Source: an uncultured Opitutaceae bacterium
Lineage (GTDB): Bacteria > Verrucomicrobiota > Verrucomicrobiia > Opitutales > Opitutaceae
Reading direction: 5' to 3'
Length of the DNA stretch: 64,000 nucleotides
Assembly: GCA_903929355.1 (NCBI GenBank)
Contig: CAIYUN010000034.1
Span: 42,471 to 106,470, forward strand
The translations under genes and the position numbers were made by a program. The notes beneath the pieces were generated by a model, which was not told the origin of the DNA, made no database searches, and saw only the letters and a list, made by a program, of their open reading frames with translations. Below are positions 35,601 through 44,748 of this stretch, one piece after another; the stretch's first letter is position 1, and each line of letters opens with the position of its first letter.

Positions 35601-35831
35601 ATGCCCATGTTCTTCCCCGCCTTTGGCTTCATGTTTGCCGGCCTGTTCATGCTGGCTTATTTTGGCTGCTGGCTGTGGGCGCTGATCGACTGCCTGAACG
35701 GCAACTTCGCCGGCAACGACAAGGTCGTCTGGCTGGTGGTGATTATCTTTGTGCCTTTTTTTGGCTCAATGCTCTATCTCGCGATGGGGCGGAGTCGCAA
35801 AGTTCCTCCCGGCTCCGGTGGGCTGCGCTGA
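35601..35831 (+). CDS. Small membrane protein, PLD-nuclease N-terminal-like domain
   Basis: A 76-residue protein with two membrane helices ('FMFAGLFMLAYFGCWLWALIDC' and 'VVWLVVIIFVPFFGSMLYLA'). The pattern W-A-L-I-D-C ... K-V-V-W-L-V-V-I-I-F-V-P-F-F-G-S-M-L-Y matches the short domain found at the start of cardiolipin-synthase-type proteins (PLDc_N), here as a free-standing protein. It is divergent from mreC. Its function is unknown; perhaps it recruits something to the membrane. Confidence 0.75.
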   Translation: MPMFFPAFGFMFAGLFMLAYFGCWLWALIDCLNGNFAGNDKVVWLVVIIFVPFFGSMLYLAMGRSRKVPPGSGGLR

Positions 35832-35928
35832 ATGCCCCAAGAGGAACAGGGCTGACCTGCGTTCCTGAGTTCCAGATTAGGAATTGATTTGGAAATCAGG
35901 GAATCAGGAACGGAGGTCGGAGTTGTTT

Positions 35929-35993
35929 CACCACGGATCCGCCTTTGCCAAAGCTACGGCGCGACAAGTAGGACACGGATAAACACGGATACA
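35929..35993 (-). repeat. Composite dispersed repeat
   Basis: CCACGGATCCGCCTTTGCCA begins as a CCGTGG unit (reverse) and continues into a TCCGCC...GCCAAAGCTACGGCG unit like the one inside the rRNA methyltransferase gene. The CCGTGG text then resumes (ACACGGATAAACACGGATAC). One repeat family appears to have been inserted into another. Confidence 0.65.
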
Positions 35994-36012
35994 GAAGGGC
36001 TTTAGGCTGAAC

Positions 36013-36375
36013 CTACCCGACGCCGCCGGTATGCGCGTCGGGGTTTTGCAGCTGGTCCTTCCAACTGCCGATTTTTGCCTGGGCGCCGAAGTGCTCGGCC
36101 TTGGTTTTGTCGCCGCGCTCCATCCAGACCCGCGAGAGGGTGGTGTTGATGAAGAGGTCACCGGGCCGCAGCGCGTGCGCGCGCTCCGCGGCGGCCAGCG
36201 CCGCGTCGAGGTGGCGGACGGCGAAATTCACCTCGGCCAGCGCATGCCAGGCCTCAAATGAGTCTGGCGCGGCGGCGGTGGCCCGGCCGAGTTTGGCCAG
36301 CGCGGTTTCGCTCGCCCCGGTCGCGTGGTCAAACGTGGCGTCTTCGATCAGGGTCTGGAGTTCGTCGGGGCTCAT
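36013..36375 (-). CDS. TPR-repeat protein
   Basis: A 120-residue soluble protein with about two and a half tetratricopeptide repeats: 'FEAWHALAEVNFAVRHLDAALAAAERAHALRPGD' has the W-L-G-Y-A-F-A-P spacing, followed by 'NTTLSRVWMERGDKTKAEHFGAQA'. There is no signal peptide. It is likely a protein-protein adaptor. ATG 36375 ('MSPDELQTLIEDATFDHATG') is the only good start. It lies downstream of queA on the same strand, about 157 bases away, with a repeat in between. Confidence 0.75.
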   Translation of the reverse strand: MSPDELQTLIEDATFDHATGASETALAKLGRATAAAPDSFEAWHALAEVNFAVRHLDAALAAAERAHALRPGDLFINTTLSRVWMERGDKTKAEHFGAQAKIGSWKDQLQNPDAHTGGVG

Positions 36376-36532
36376 GGGGCTGACAGTGTGAGGCCTGGGT
36401 GGGAAAAAGAAAGGTCGGCCTTCATCATGGAATCAGCCGTTGGCATAAGTGTTTTGCTCTGTGAACTCTGTGTCCGTCCTCGGTGTTCTCCGTGAAACCC
36501 TTCCGGGTTCTCGAGTTCATGGCTGCCGGTAC

Positions 36533-37732
36533 TCACAGGATCAGCATCGCGTCGCCGTAGCTGAAGAACCGGTATTCGCGGGCGACGGCCTCGGCGTAGA
36601 TCTCCTTGAGCCAGGCGATGCCCCCGGTGGAACCGGGCGTGAGAAACGCCGCCACGAGGCAGAGCAGGGTTGAGCGGGGTTGGTGAAAATTGGTGATCAA
36701 CGCGTCCACCCCGAGAAACTCACGGGGCGGGTAGATGAAAATCCCCGCCTCGGCGATATGCGTCTGACCGGGGTGGAGCGCGTTGCCGTGCCCGCCGAAG
36801 CCTTGTGCGAAGGCTGGGACCCCAACGCGCTGGTTTGAGTTCGGAGGGCGGCTGGCGGTCAAGTCGCTCCACCCGCCCGCCAGGAAATCCTCCACGCTGC
36901 GAACGGTCGTCGTGCCGACGGCGATTCGGCGCCCGGCCCGGGGCGTTCGCAGGGCGTCCTGCGTGGCGGCGGGCAGCTCGTAGATTTCGCGATGGATGGC
37001 ATGCGCCTCGATCGTGTCGGTCGTGATCGGTTTGAACGTGCCCAGACCGACATGCAGGGTGAGGTCGGCGGTGGTGACTCCCTGCGCGGCCAGCACCGCG
37101 AGCAGCTCGGGGGTGAAGTGCAGGCCGGCGGTCGGCGCGGCCACCGCCACCTGCCGCGCGCGGTCCGCATAGACCGTCTGGTAGCGGTCCCGGTCCTGCA
37201 CGCGTTGTGCCCCCGCCTCCGAGGGCAGACTCCCATCGGGCAGCGGCCGCTCAATATAGGGCGGCAGCGGCACCTCGCCCAGCCGGTTGGCCACCATGGT
37301 GATTGGTTCGTCGCCGGGCGTGGTGAACCGCACCCACACCGAGCCGTCGGATTCCTTCGCGGTGATCACCCCGGCCCAGCCGCCGCCCGGATCCGCGAAC
37401 CCCGCGCCGACCGGCAGTTTCTTGCCGGGTTTCACCAGGCAGCGCCAGACTTGGGTTGATTCGCCTTCGAGCGGCCGGAGCAAAAAGCACTCGACCCGGC
37501 CGCCCGTTGGCCGCACCGCGTGCAGGCGGGCGGGCAGCACGGCGGCCGTGTTGCGAAACAGCGTGTCCCCCGCGTGGAGAAAGCGTGGCAATTCGGCGAA
37601 GACGGTGTGTTCGAGCTGCCGCGTGGCTCGATGGACGACCAGCAGCCGCGACTGGTCGCGCCGCGCGACCGGCGTCTGCGCGACCAGGTGGGGAGGCAGC
37701 GGGTAGTCAAAGAGTTCGGTGGCGAGGGGCAT
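36533..37732 (-). CDS. queA: tRNA preQ1 ribosyltransferase-isomerase
   Basis: SAM:tRNA ribosyltransferase-isomerase (399 residues), which makes epoxyqueuosine at tRNA position 34. Family blocks: 'LFDYPLPPHLVAQTPVARRD', 'PTAGLHFTPELL', 'HVGLGTFKPI', 'AVGTTTVRSVED', 'FIYPPREFLGVDALITNFHQPRSTLL' (split over ~330-355) and 'YRFFSYGDAMLIL' at the end. ATG 37732 begins the conserved N terminus. Between 'TTTVRSVEDF' and 'IFIYPP' lies an extra segment of about 35 residues (287-325) that begins 'GWSDLT' and contains 'QRVGVPAF'. Its DNA (about 36800-36875) matches the GCGCGTTGGGGTC palindromic family found between genes. Confidence 0.95.
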   Translation of the reverse strand: MPLATELFDYPLPPHLVAQTPVARRDQSRLLVVHRATRQLEHTVFAELPRFLHAGDTLFRNTAAVLPARLHAVRPTGGRVECFLLRPLEGESTQVWRCLVKPGKKLPVGAGFADPGGGWAGVITAKESDGSVWVRFTTPGDEPITMVANRLGEVPLPPYIERPLPDGSLPSEAGAQRVQDRDRYQTVYADRARQVAVAAPTAGLHFTPELLAVLAAQGVTTADLTLHVGLGTFKPITTDTIEAHAIHREIYELPAATQDALRTPRAGRRIAVGTTTVRSVEDFLAGGWSDLTASRPPNSNQRVGVPAFAQGFGGHGNALHPGQTHIAEAGIFIYPPREFLGVDALITNFHQPRSTLLCLVAAFLTPGSTGGIAWLKEIYAEAVAREYRFFSYGDAMLIL

Positions 37733-37852
37733 TGGGCGACGGCGAACGGGCTTTTTACCACGGATTACACGGATGGGCACGGATAAAGGGCGGGGGCTAA
37801 CCGCGCAAATGGCCATGCCCGCAGGCGATCAGGGGCGGTCGCGCTCTGAACG

Positions 37853-39679
37853 TTATAGCCGGCAGATCAGCAGCTCGCGCTCGTAGACCATCTCCTTCGG
37901 CAGGTGGTCGTGCAGCGCGATGAAGAGCTCCTCGTGGCCGAGGACCTCCTTCTGCCACGCCGCGCGGTCCACCGCCTGCAGCTGCGTAAACTGCTCCCGG
38001 GGGAAGTCCAGGCCGGCCCAGTCAAGGTCCTCGTGGTGCGGCACCCAGCCGATGGGGGTCTCCTGCCCGAGCGCCCGGCCGCGGGCGCGGGCCACGATCC
38101 ATTGCAGCACCCGCATGTTCTCCGAAAACCCCGGCCAGAGGAACTTGCCGTCCGCCCCCTTGCGGAACCAGTTGACGTGGAAAATGCGCGGGGTCTCCGT
38201 GAGTTTCTTCTGCATCGAGATCCAGTGGCGGAAATAGTCCCCCATGTGGTAGCCGCAGAACGGCAGCATCGCCATCGGGTCGCGGCGCACCTGCCCGATG
38301 GTTCCGGCCGCGGCCGCCGTCATCTCGCTGCCCATCGTCGCCCCGGCGTAGACGCCCGCGCTCCAGTTGAATGCCTGGTACACCAGCGGCATGGTGGTCG
38401 CGCGCCGGCCGCCGAAGATGATCGCGCTGATCGGCACGCCGGCCGGGTTCTCCCAGTCGGGATCGATGGTGGGGCACTGCGCGGCGGGCGCGGTGAAGCG
38501 CGAGTTGGGGTGCGCCGCCTTCGCGCCGGTTTCCTTCGCCAGCGCGGGCGTCCACTTCCTTCCCTGCCAGTCCACGCACTCGGCGGGTGGGGTGTCGGTC
38601 ATGCCTTCCCACCACACGCCGCCGTCCGGCGTGAGCGCGACATTGGTGAAGATGGTGTGGCGCGCGAGCGACGCCATCGCGTTCGGGTTGGTCTTCACCG
38701 ACGTGCCGGGGGCGACGCCGAAGAAGCCGGCCTCGGGGTTGATCGCGCGGAGCCGGCCGGCCGCGTCGGGCTTCAGCCACGCGATGTCGTCGCCGACCGT
38801 CCAGATTTTCCAGCCCTGCGCCGCGAAGTGCGCCGGCGGGATCATCATGGCGAAGTTCGTCTTGCCGCAGGCGCTGGGAAACGCCGCCGCCACGTAGGTC
38901 TTTTCCCCCTTGGGGTTCTCCACGCCGAGAATGAGCATGTGCTCCGCCAGCCAGCCCTCGTCGCGCGCGAGGTTGGAGGCGATGCGCAGGGCGAAGCACT
39001 TTTTGCCCAGCAGCGCGTTGCCGCCGTAGCCGGAGCCGTAGCTCCAGATCTCGCGCGACTCGGGGAAGTGGACGATGTATTTGTCGGGGTTGCACGGCCA
39101 CGGCACATCCTTCGCGCCCGCCGCCAGCGGCGCGCCCACCGAGTGCAGGCAGGGCACGACCCGCTTTTCGCCGCGGTCGATCTCGCGGAGCACCGGCAGA
39201 CCGATCCGGGCCATGATGCGCGTGTTGACGACCACATAGGGCGAGTCCGTCAGCTGCACGCCCAGCTGCGCCATTGGCGAGCCGACCGGCCCCATGCTGA
39301 ACGGCAGCACATACATCGTGCGGCCCGCCATGCAGCCGGTGAACACTTCCTTCAGCTTTTTCCGCATCTCAAACGGGTTGACCCAGTTGTTGGTCGGGCC
39401 GGCGTTGTCCTTCGAGAGCGAGCAGATGAACGTGCGGTCCTCGACGCGGGCCACGTCGCCGGGGTCGGAGCGCGCCAGGAAGCAGCCGGGCCAGAGCTTT
39501 TCATTGAGCTTGGTGAACGTGCCGGTGGCGACGAGCTGCGCGCAGAGCGCGTCGTATTCCGCCGCCGAGCCGTCCACCCAGTGGATGGCCGCGGGCCGGG
39601 TGAGCGCGGCCATTTTATCGACCCACTTGAGCAGCGGGGCGTTGGTGCTGAGCGGGAGGGCGGGAGGGCGGAGGCTCAT
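37853..39679 (-). CDS. pckG: Phosphoenolpyruvate carboxykinase (GTP)
   Basis: GTP-dependent PEPCK of 608 residues: oxaloacetate + GTP to PEP + CO2 + GDP, the entry step of gluconeogenesis. The P-loop '[11 protein letters not shown]' (~268-278), 'VGDDIAWLK' (metal site), '[18 protein letters not shown]' and '[10 protein letters not shown]' all match the GTP-type enzyme and not the ATP-type. Full length. ATG 39679. It is a single gene between queA and a small membrane protein. With the PPi-phosphofructokinase in this window it supports reversible central metabolism. Confidence 0.97.
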   Translation of the reverse strand: MSLRPPALPLSTNAPLLKWVDKMAALTRPAAIHWVDGSAAEYDALCAQLVATGTFTKLNEKLWPGCFLARSDPGDVARVEDRTFICSLSKDNAGPTNNWVNPFEMRKKLKEVFTGCMAGRTMYVLPFSMGPVGSPMAQLGVQLTDSPYVVVNTRIMARIGLPVLREIDRGEKRVVPCLHSVGAPLAAGAKDVPWPCNPDKYIVHFPESREIWSYGSGYGGNALLGKKCFALRIASNLARDEGWLAEHMLILGVENPKGEKTYVAAAFPSACGKTNFAMMIPPAHFAAQGWKIWTVGDDIAWLKPDAAGRLRAINPEAGFFGVAPGTSVKTNPNAMASLARHTIFTNVALTPDGGVWWEGMTDTPPAECVDWQGRKWTPALAKETGAKAAHPNSRFTAPAAQCPTIDPDWENPAGVPISAIIFGGRRATTMPLVYQAFNWSAGVYAGATMGSEMTAAAAGTIGQVRRDPMAMLPFCGYHMGDYFRHWISMQKKLTETPRIFHVNWFRKGADGKFLWPGFSENMRVLQWIVARARGRALGQETPIGWVPHHEDLDWAGLDFPREQFTQLQAVDRAAWQKEVLGHEELFIALHDHLPKEMVYERELLICRL

Positions 39680-39812
39680 GGGAATAAATTATCCGCAGCA
39701 CGGCCGGGAGGCAGCGCCTGGATTGTGATATTATGCGCAAGAATTGTGCCGGGCGCGGGCGGGACTGCAATCGGGATTGCATCACCCGCGGATTTTGGTT
39801 TTTTCGCCGGGC

Positions 39813-39986
39813 ATGATGAAGATCTGCATCTTTGCCGGCACGACCGTGGGCGGCATCGCCGGCGGCATGATCGCCGGCGCCTTCGGTATGGACTGGATTT
39901 CACTGGGCAATTTTGTCCTCAGCGGCATCGGCAGCGTGGTCGGCGTGTACGCCGGCTGGAAGCTGGCCCGTAAGCTGGACGAGTAA
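39813..39986 (+). CDS. Small glycine-zipper membrane protein
   Basis: A 57-residue protein, 'MMKICIFAGTTVGGIAGG', with two hydrophobic segments rich in GxxxG-type spacing ('GGIAGGMIAGAFG', 'LSGIGSVVGVYAGW') and a charged end 'KLARKLDE'. Such proteins are common in bacteria and of unknown role. A second ATG three bases on (39816) is equally possible. It is divergent from pckG. Confidence 0.6.
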   Translation: MMKICIFAGTTVGGIAGGMIAGAFGMDWISLGNFVLSGIGSVVGVYAGWKLARKLDE

Positions 39987-40000
39987 GCCTAAATTCGGAC

Positions 40001-40060
40001 ATTGGTCACAGAGGCCACAGAGGAAAAACCGAGGTCACAGAGAAATAAATCCTGCGGCGG
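40001..40060 (-). repeat. Dispersed 'GGTCACAGAG' type repeat
   Basis: GGTCACAGAGGCCACAGAGG and CCGAGGTCACAGAG in the gap 39987-40204, which holds no gene. It is the reverse complement of the unit at 13226-13266. Confidence 0.55.
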
Positions 40061-40204
40061 TAAGGTTTTGATGTCACCGACGGTGCCGGGTGGGAGGGGT
40101 GCAGCCACTCAGGACTGGTCAGGTGTTTGCTCCCTGACCTCTTGGTCCCCTCTCGTGCGCTCTGTGTCAACCTGCTGCGGCTTTTAGATTCAGCCTTTCA
40201 GCTT

Positions 40205-41116
40205 TCAGCCTTTTCCTTTTGCCGGCTCGATGTGCACCGACACGTCGCTGATGGAGTGGGGGACGGAGGCGAGCAGCGCGTCCTTCACCGCGTGTGCGAT
40301 GTCGTGGCCCTCGCGCACGGTCAGGTCGCCGTCCACCCGCACATGGATGTCCACCAGATGGCTGAGGCCGCTTTTGCGCACCCGGCATTTGTCGAGCGCA
40401 CGCACGCCGGCCACGCCGAGCGCGACCGCCCGCACCTCGTGCTCGAACGCCGCCGACACCGCCGTGTCCATCACGTCGCCCAGCGCCTTTTGAAAGATGC
40501 CCACCCCGTTGAACGCGATCACGACGCACGCAAACAGCGCCGCCCAGTCGTCCGCGGCCGGCCAGTGCCAGATGATCGCGATGGCGATGCCCACAAACGC
40601 CGCCGCCGAGGTGATGGCGTCGGTCCAGTGGTGCCACGCCTCGATGACCAGCGCCGTGCTCCCCGTCTTGGCGCCCGCCACGCCGATCCGCCGCGAAAAC
40701 CCCACCTTGGCCGCCACCACCCCCGCCAGCAGCGGCAGCGTCCACCAGTGGGGGACCTCATGTGGCGTCATGATCAGTTGGATCGCGCGCGAGGAAATCC
40801 CGCCGGCCGCGACAAAGATGAACACCGCCACCGCCAGCGCCGCCAGCGGCTCGGCCTTGCCGTGGCCGTAGGGGTGGTCGGCGTCGGGCGGGCGGGCCGC
40901 CACCCGGAAACCCGCCCACACCAGCAGCGACGACAGCACGTCCAGCAGCGACTCCGCCCCGTCGGCGATCAGTGCATAGGTGTGGCCGAAAAATCCCCCC
41001 GTCAGCTTGAGCACCGCGAGGACGAGGTTAAGCGCCATCCCGCGCACCACGAGCACCGCGGCGGCCTGCGCGCGGGCGCGGACGATGGCCTGGGGATTGG
41101 GCGGTGACGAGTTCAC
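40205..41116 (-). CDS. Cation diffusion facilitator (CDF) efflux protein
   Basis: A 303-residue CDF transporter. Six membrane helices lie in the N-terminal ~210 residues, with 'ADGAESLLDVLSSLL' in helix 2, 'DHPYGHGKAEPLAALAVAVFIF' in the following loop and helix, and 'EAWHHWTDAITSAAAFVGI' (HxxxD metal site) in helix 5. A cytosolic dimer domain of about 85 residues follows ('VDIHVRVDGDLTVREGHDIAHAV'). The helix 2 site has Glu where Zn exporters often have His, so the metal is uncertain (Zn, Mn or Fe). GTG 41116 was chosen; the open frame before it runs through a CAGAGGTCAGA repeat. Confidence 0.88.
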   Translation of the reverse strand: MNSSPPNPQAIVRARAQAAAVLVVRGMALNLVLAVLKLTGGFFGHTYALIADGAESLLDVLSSLLVWAGFRVAARPPDADHPYGHGKAEPLAALAVAVFIFVAAGGISSRAIQLIMTPHEVPHWWTLPLLAGVVAAKVGFSRRIGVAGAKTGSTALVIEAWHHWTDAITSAAAFVGIAIAIIWHWPAADDWAALFACVVIAFNGVGIFQKALGDVMDTAVSAAFEHEVRAVALGVAGVRALDKCRVRKSGLSHLVDIHVRVDGDLTVREGHDIAHAVKDALLASVPHSISDVSVHIEPAKGKG

Positions 41117-41263
41117 GGTGGGTCGAGGCTGGGGGCATGGACCCCGGAGGGCACGGCAAAAACGTTGGGCGGGGGGTGGTGGGGCTGATTGGTCCTCCCT
41201 GGAGCTGCAGCGACCTCGCCGCATTTGTTCGAGGGCTCGGAGCAGCTTAGTCCGACCTCCGGC

Positions 41264-41304
41264 CTCCGACATTTGACCTCTGACCTCTGGCCTCTGACAT
41301 CTAT
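41264..41304 (+). repeat. CTCTGACC heptamer repeat
   Basis: Units of the type TCTGACCTCTGGCCTCTGAC between the divergent CDF and ACT-domain genes. The same family recurs at 49562-49658 and 63588-63616 and, in coding DNA, at 11307-11345 and 22984-23075. Confidence 0.75.
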
Positions 41305-41376
41305 CCCTATGCCACCTCGCCTCCACCATTGACCCGGCCCCGCCGGGCCCCCACCTTCGCCGCCAGCCCCGCGACC

Positions 41377-41829
41377 ATGGCTTCTCCCGTCACCTCCGCT
41401 GCCGATCCGGTCCAGCAGTTCTCCGTTTTCACTGAGAACCGCGTGGGGCGGCTTTTTGATCTCACCTCGCTGCTCAAGGCCAGCAACGTCCACATCATGG
41501 CGCTCACCGTGCTCGACACGACCGACAGCTCCATCCTGCGCCTCATCGTCGACGACCCCGACCTGGCCCGGGAGCTGATGATCAACAATGATTTTCCCTA
41601 CACCGAGTGTGACGTGCTCGCGGTGGAGATCGCCGACGAGGGCGACCTCAAGGGCGTGCTGGCCGCGCTCTTGGAGGCCGAGATCAACATCCACTACGTG
41701 TACAGTTTCCTGAAACGCCCTGGCGGCCGGTCGGCGCTGGCGCTCAGCATCGAGGATTCCGACGTCGCGGCCCAAGCCCTCCACACCCGCGGCTTCCGCG
41801 TGCTGACGCAGCGGGATATTTCGCGGTAA
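41377..41829 (+). CDS. Tandem ACT-domain protein
   Basis: A 150-residue protein with two ACT domains: 'QQFSVFTENRVGRLFDLTSLLKASNVHIMAL' begins the first, and 'ECDVLAVEIADEGDLKGVLAALLEAEINIHYVYSF' the second. ACT pairs bind amino acids and regulate enzymes or transcription; free-standing ones of this type are common in several phyla. No catalytic part is present. ATG 41377 was chosen because the domain starts about 13 residues later. It converges with the secreted-protein gene (18-base gap). Confidence 0.85.
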   Translation: MASPVTSAADPVQQFSVFTENRVGRLFDLTSLLKASNVHIMALTVLDTTDSSILRLIVDDPDLARELMINNDFPYTECDVLAVEIADEGDLKGVLAALLEAEINIHYVYSFLKRPGGRSALALSIEDSDVAAQALHTRGFRVLTQRDISR

Positions 41830-41847
41830 GGGACCGCTCTCCGTCCC

Positions 41848-42471
41848 TCAACCCTTCGCGTCGGTCAGCTTTTCGCCGTCGAGCTGGTAGATGCCGGTGA
41901 GGAAACCATTGTCGAATTGCTCCTTCACATGCAGCTTGCCGTAGCAGGAAACAGGGATGTCCATCTGCGGTTTCACGCCCTTCGGAACCTGCACGACCAC
42001 CCACTCGTTCATGTTCGGCACCTGGCCGTAGCAGCACATCATCGGGCTGCGCACCAGGAGGAACTCGGTCACCAGGCCCTTCTCCATCTTGGTGGGCAGC
42101 ATGAAGCCGGTCACGATGGCCGGCTGGGCGTCAAACTTCTTGATCGTGGAGGGAATCTGCGCGGCCGATGAGGGTGGGGGCGTGCCGGGCTTGGACGTGG
42201 CGGGGTCAAAGGGAGCTGGCGTGAAGGGAAAGCCGGCGAGCCGGTCGAAGCCCAGTAGCGCGTAGCCATCGATCATGGTCGGTGGCTTGGCGAGCAGGGC
42301 GGGGTCGAATGCGACCGGCGGCGGCAGCGGCAGTGGTCCGGAGGCCGGCGGTCCAGTAAGCGTCGCCGGGGCGGACGGCGGGGTGTCGGCGGCAAACGCC
42401 AGACCCGACGCCAACCCGAGGAGCGCGAGCATCGCGGGCACCAGGGACAGAGGGCGGGTGGGCTTGGACAT
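41848..42471 (-). CDS. Secreted DUF3299-like protein
   Basis: A 207-residue exported protein with a signal peptide at 1-28 ('MLALLGLASGLAFA') and then a Pro-rich linker of about 60 residues. The C-terminal domain has 'GYALLGFDRLAGFPF', 'IVTGFMLPTKMEKGLVTEFLLVRSPMMCCYGQVPNMNEW' (split by positions ~120-158; Cys-Cys-Tyr-Gly), and 'IPVSCYGKLHVKEQFDNGFLTGIYQLDGE'. The pattern fits the DUF3299 periplasmic family. The paired Cys with Met residues nearby could bind a metal such as copper, which is inference. Confidence 0.7.
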   Translation of the reverse strand: MSKPTRPLSLVPAMLALLGLASGLAFAADTPPSAPATLTGPPASGPLPLPPPVAFDPALLAKPPTMIDGYALLGFDRLAGFPFTPAPFDPATSKPGTPPPSSAAQIPSTIKKFDAQPAIVTGFMLPTKMEKGLVTEFLLVRSPMMCCYGQVPNMNEWVVVQVPKGVKPQMDIPVSCYGKLHVKEQFDNGFLTGIYQLDGEKLTDAKG

Positions 42472-42526
42472 GGGGGCAGATTGCTGTAGCCCGTGAGCTT
42501 TGTCAAAGGCGGAGATTGGGTGTTCC

Positions 42527-42552
42527 TAGAGCCGCGACGCCCTCGTCGCGGA
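42527..42552 (+). repeat. GAGCCGCGACGCCCT element
   Basis: AGAGCCGCGACGCCCTCGTC followed by GCGG forms a GCGACGC...GTCGC hairpin. A near copy is at 15218-15243 (GGAGCCGCGACGCCCTGATC) and a distant one at 5160-5190. Confidence 0.6.
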
Positions 42553-42636
42553 GGGGGGGAACGAGAACGAGCGCGAGAGGCACCACCGAAAACCGGGTTG
42601 CATCTCGCGGGGCCCTCTGCCTTTTTCACCCGCACG

Positions 42637-42939
42637 ATGTCCTCCCCCACCCCCCCCGACAACGATCAGATTCACAGCGAGTCGTTTCTCCGGCTGCTCA
42701 TGCGTCGCCAGCTCAAGCTCTCCATCGCCTGCGCCGCGACCTTCCTGGTCGTGCTCCTCGGGCTGCCGTTGCTGAACTATTTCGCGCCCGCGCTCATGGC
42801 CACCCGGGTCGCCGGCTTCACGTGGTCGTGGCTCATCCTGGGCGTGCTGTTTTTCCCTTTTGTGTGGATCATCTCCTGGCTCTTCATCCGGCGCTCGATC
42901 GCGCTCGAGGCGGCCGAGGTCAAGTCGGTCAAACGCTGA
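42637..42939 (+). CDS. DUF485 membrane protein
   Basis: A 100-residue protein with two membrane helices ('LSIACAATFLVVLLGLPLLNYF' and 'WSWLILGVLFFPFVWIISWLFIRR'), matching DUF485 (YjcH of E. coli). DUF485 genes usually stand just before an acetate/cation symporter; here the symporter starts 6 bases after the stop. It probably helps assemble or regulate that transporter. ATG 42637 ('MSSPTPPDNDQIHSESFLRLL') is a natural start. Confidence 0.9.
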   Translation: MSSPTPPDNDQIHSESFLRLLMRRQLKLSIACAATFLVVLLGLPLLNYFAPALMATRVAGFTWSWLILGVLFFPFVWIISWLFIRRSIALEAAEVKSVKR

Positions 42940-42945
42940 GCCCCC

Positions 42946-44748
42946 ATGCACCTCCTGCTGCTCCCCCTCGCCGCGGTCGATCCGTGGATTCTCTCCTTCT
43001 CGCTGGTCACGGTGGTCGCGACCATCGGGATGGGTTTTTGGTCCGCCCGCAGTTCGAAAACCGCGAGCGACTTCTTCGTCGCCGGCCGCTCGGTGTCGGT
43101 CGGGTGGAACGCCTCCGCCATCTCGGGCGAATACCTGTCGGCGGCGTCGTTCATGGGCATCGCGGGGATGGTGATGTCGTCCGGCTACGACGCGCTGTGG
43201 TATCCGGTGTGCTATGCCTGCGGCTACCTGTTTTTGCTGCTGTTCATCGCGGGTCCGCTGCGCCGATTCGGGGCCTACACGATCCCCGATTTCGCGGAGG
43301 GCCGGTATGACTCGCCGCTGTTCCGCAAAATCGCCGTGTGTTTTGTGCTCTTCATCGGGTTTTTCTACACGATGCCGCAGATGAAGGGCGCGGGCACGAC
43401 GCTGGCCTACATTTTCCCCGGTCTGCCCTACTGGGTCGGGGTGGTGCTGGTGGGCGCGGTCATCACGCTCAATGTCTCACTCGGCGGCATGAAGGGCATC
43501 ACGCTGGTGCAGGCCTTCCAGTATTGGATCAAGCTGTTCGCGATCAGCGCGCCGGTGTTTGTGCTGATGGCGGTCTTCGGTTTCTACAACGGGCAGCTCG
43601 GGGCCAATGTCGTGACCGGCGAGACCACCGCGCCGATGGCGATGGCCGCCCGGGCGCCGCTCGTGGAGAAGGCGCCCAAGGACACCGCGTGGATCGCGCC
43701 GTTCGGCCCGCTCACGACCAAGGCGGTCGCCGCCGCGGCCGCGGCGCTGCCTGCCGACCAGCGCGCTGCGTTTCTCGCCGACCACCAGCGGCCCTACTCG
43801 CTGCTTTACACCTACTCGCTGATCATCGCGCTTGTCTGTGGCACGGCCGGGCTGCCGCACATCCTCGTGCGTTTCTACACCAACCCCGACGGCGGCGCGG
43901 CCAAGCGCACCACCATGTGGGTGATGATCCTCATCGGGGTGTTCTATGTGTTCCCGCCGATCTTTGGCGTGATCGGGCGCAACCTCATGCCGGAGCTGTA
44001 TTCGGGCGTCGGGGCCAAGGGCACTGACAAGGTCGTGCTCGAGCTGCCGACCCTGCTCGCCGCCAAGTTCGGCGTGCTCGGCTCGATCCTGAGCGGCATC
44101 ACCTGCGCGGGAGCGTTCGCGGCGTTCATGAGCACCTTCAGCGGCCTGCTGGTCTCGATGACGGGGGCGCTGGCGCACGATGTGTACGGGCGGATGCTGC
44201 GCCCCGCCTCCACCCCGGCCGAACGGCTGCGGGCCTTCAAGATCTCGGCGGTGTTGATCGGCGGGGTGGCCGTGCTGCTCGGCTGCTTTGTCGAGCCGCT
44301 GGAGATCAACTTCATGGTCGGCCAGGCGTTCGCCATCGCGGCCGCGAGCTATTTCCCGCTGCTGTTCATGAGTGTGTGGTGGCGCGGCATGACAATGAAG
44401 GGCGCGGCCACCGGCATGCTCACCGGCGGGCTGTGCGCGCTCGGCGCCGCGGCCCTCACCAACTTCTCCACCCTTGCGACCGACAAGGGTCCGATGGGCA
44501 AGGTCTTCGTCGGCTTCGCGCCCCTCAACACCTTCTGGGCCGCCCATCCCCTCCTCCGCATCCTCTGCGACCAGCCCGCGATCTGGGCTGTGCCACTCTC
44601 CCTTTTCCTGATGATCGTGATCTCCAAGGCCACCGCCGCGCAGGTGCCCGCCGACATCCGCATGAAGATGCTCGTCCTGCACGCCCCCGAGGAGCTCGGA
44701 CTCAAACAGGAATACATCCAGGAGCACACCGCCGGCGCCGGGCACTGA
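42946..44748 (+). CDS. actP: Sodium:solute symporter, acetate permease type
   Basis: SSS-family transporter of 600 residues with about 13 membrane helices. 'GRSVSVGWNASAISGEYLSAASFMGIAG' (around 45-72) is the conserved Na+/substrate region, 'GGMKGITLVQAFQYWIKL' the classic SSS motif and 'HILVRFYTNPD' another family block. A periplasmic insert of about 70 residues (about 215-280) is rich in Ala. Together with the upstream DUF485 gene it fits ActP, which takes up acetate and other short carboxylates; the exact substrate is inferred. This fits gluconeogenic growth with pckG. Confidence 0.85.
   Translation: MHLLLLPLAAVDPWILSFSLVTVVATIGMGFWSARSSKTASDFFVAGRSVSVGWNASAISGEYLSAASFMGIAGMVMSSGYDALWYPVCYACGYLFLLLFIAGPLRRFGAYTIPDFAEGRYDSPLFRKIAVCFVLFIGFFYTMPQMKGAGTTLAYIFPGLPYWVGVVLVGAVITLNVSLGGMKGITLVQAFQYWIKLFAISAPVFVLMAVFGFYNGQLGANVVTGETTAPMAMAARAPLVEKAPKDTAWIAPFGPLTTKAVAAAAAALPADQRAAFLADHQRPYSLLYTYSLIIALVCGTAGLPHILVRFYTNPDGGAAKRTTMWVMILIGVFYVFPPIFGVIGRNLMPELYSGVGAKGTDKVVLELPTLLAAKFGVLGSILSGITCAGAFAAFMSTFSGLLVSMTGALAHDVYGRMLRPASTPAERLRAFKISAVLIGGVAVLLGCFVEPLEINFMVGQAFAIAAASYFPLLFMSVWWRGMTMKGAATGMLTGGLCALGAAALTNFSTLATDKGPMGKVFVGFAPLNTFWAAHPLLRILCDQPAIWAVPLSLFLMIVISKATAAQVPADIRMKMLVLHAPEELGLKQEYIQEHTAGAGH

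Noticed and set aside
42946..44748. Long minus-strand open frame across the symporter gene
   Set aside because: It is rich in Arg/His/Gln, as antisense frames of GC-rich membrane genes are, and has no domain.
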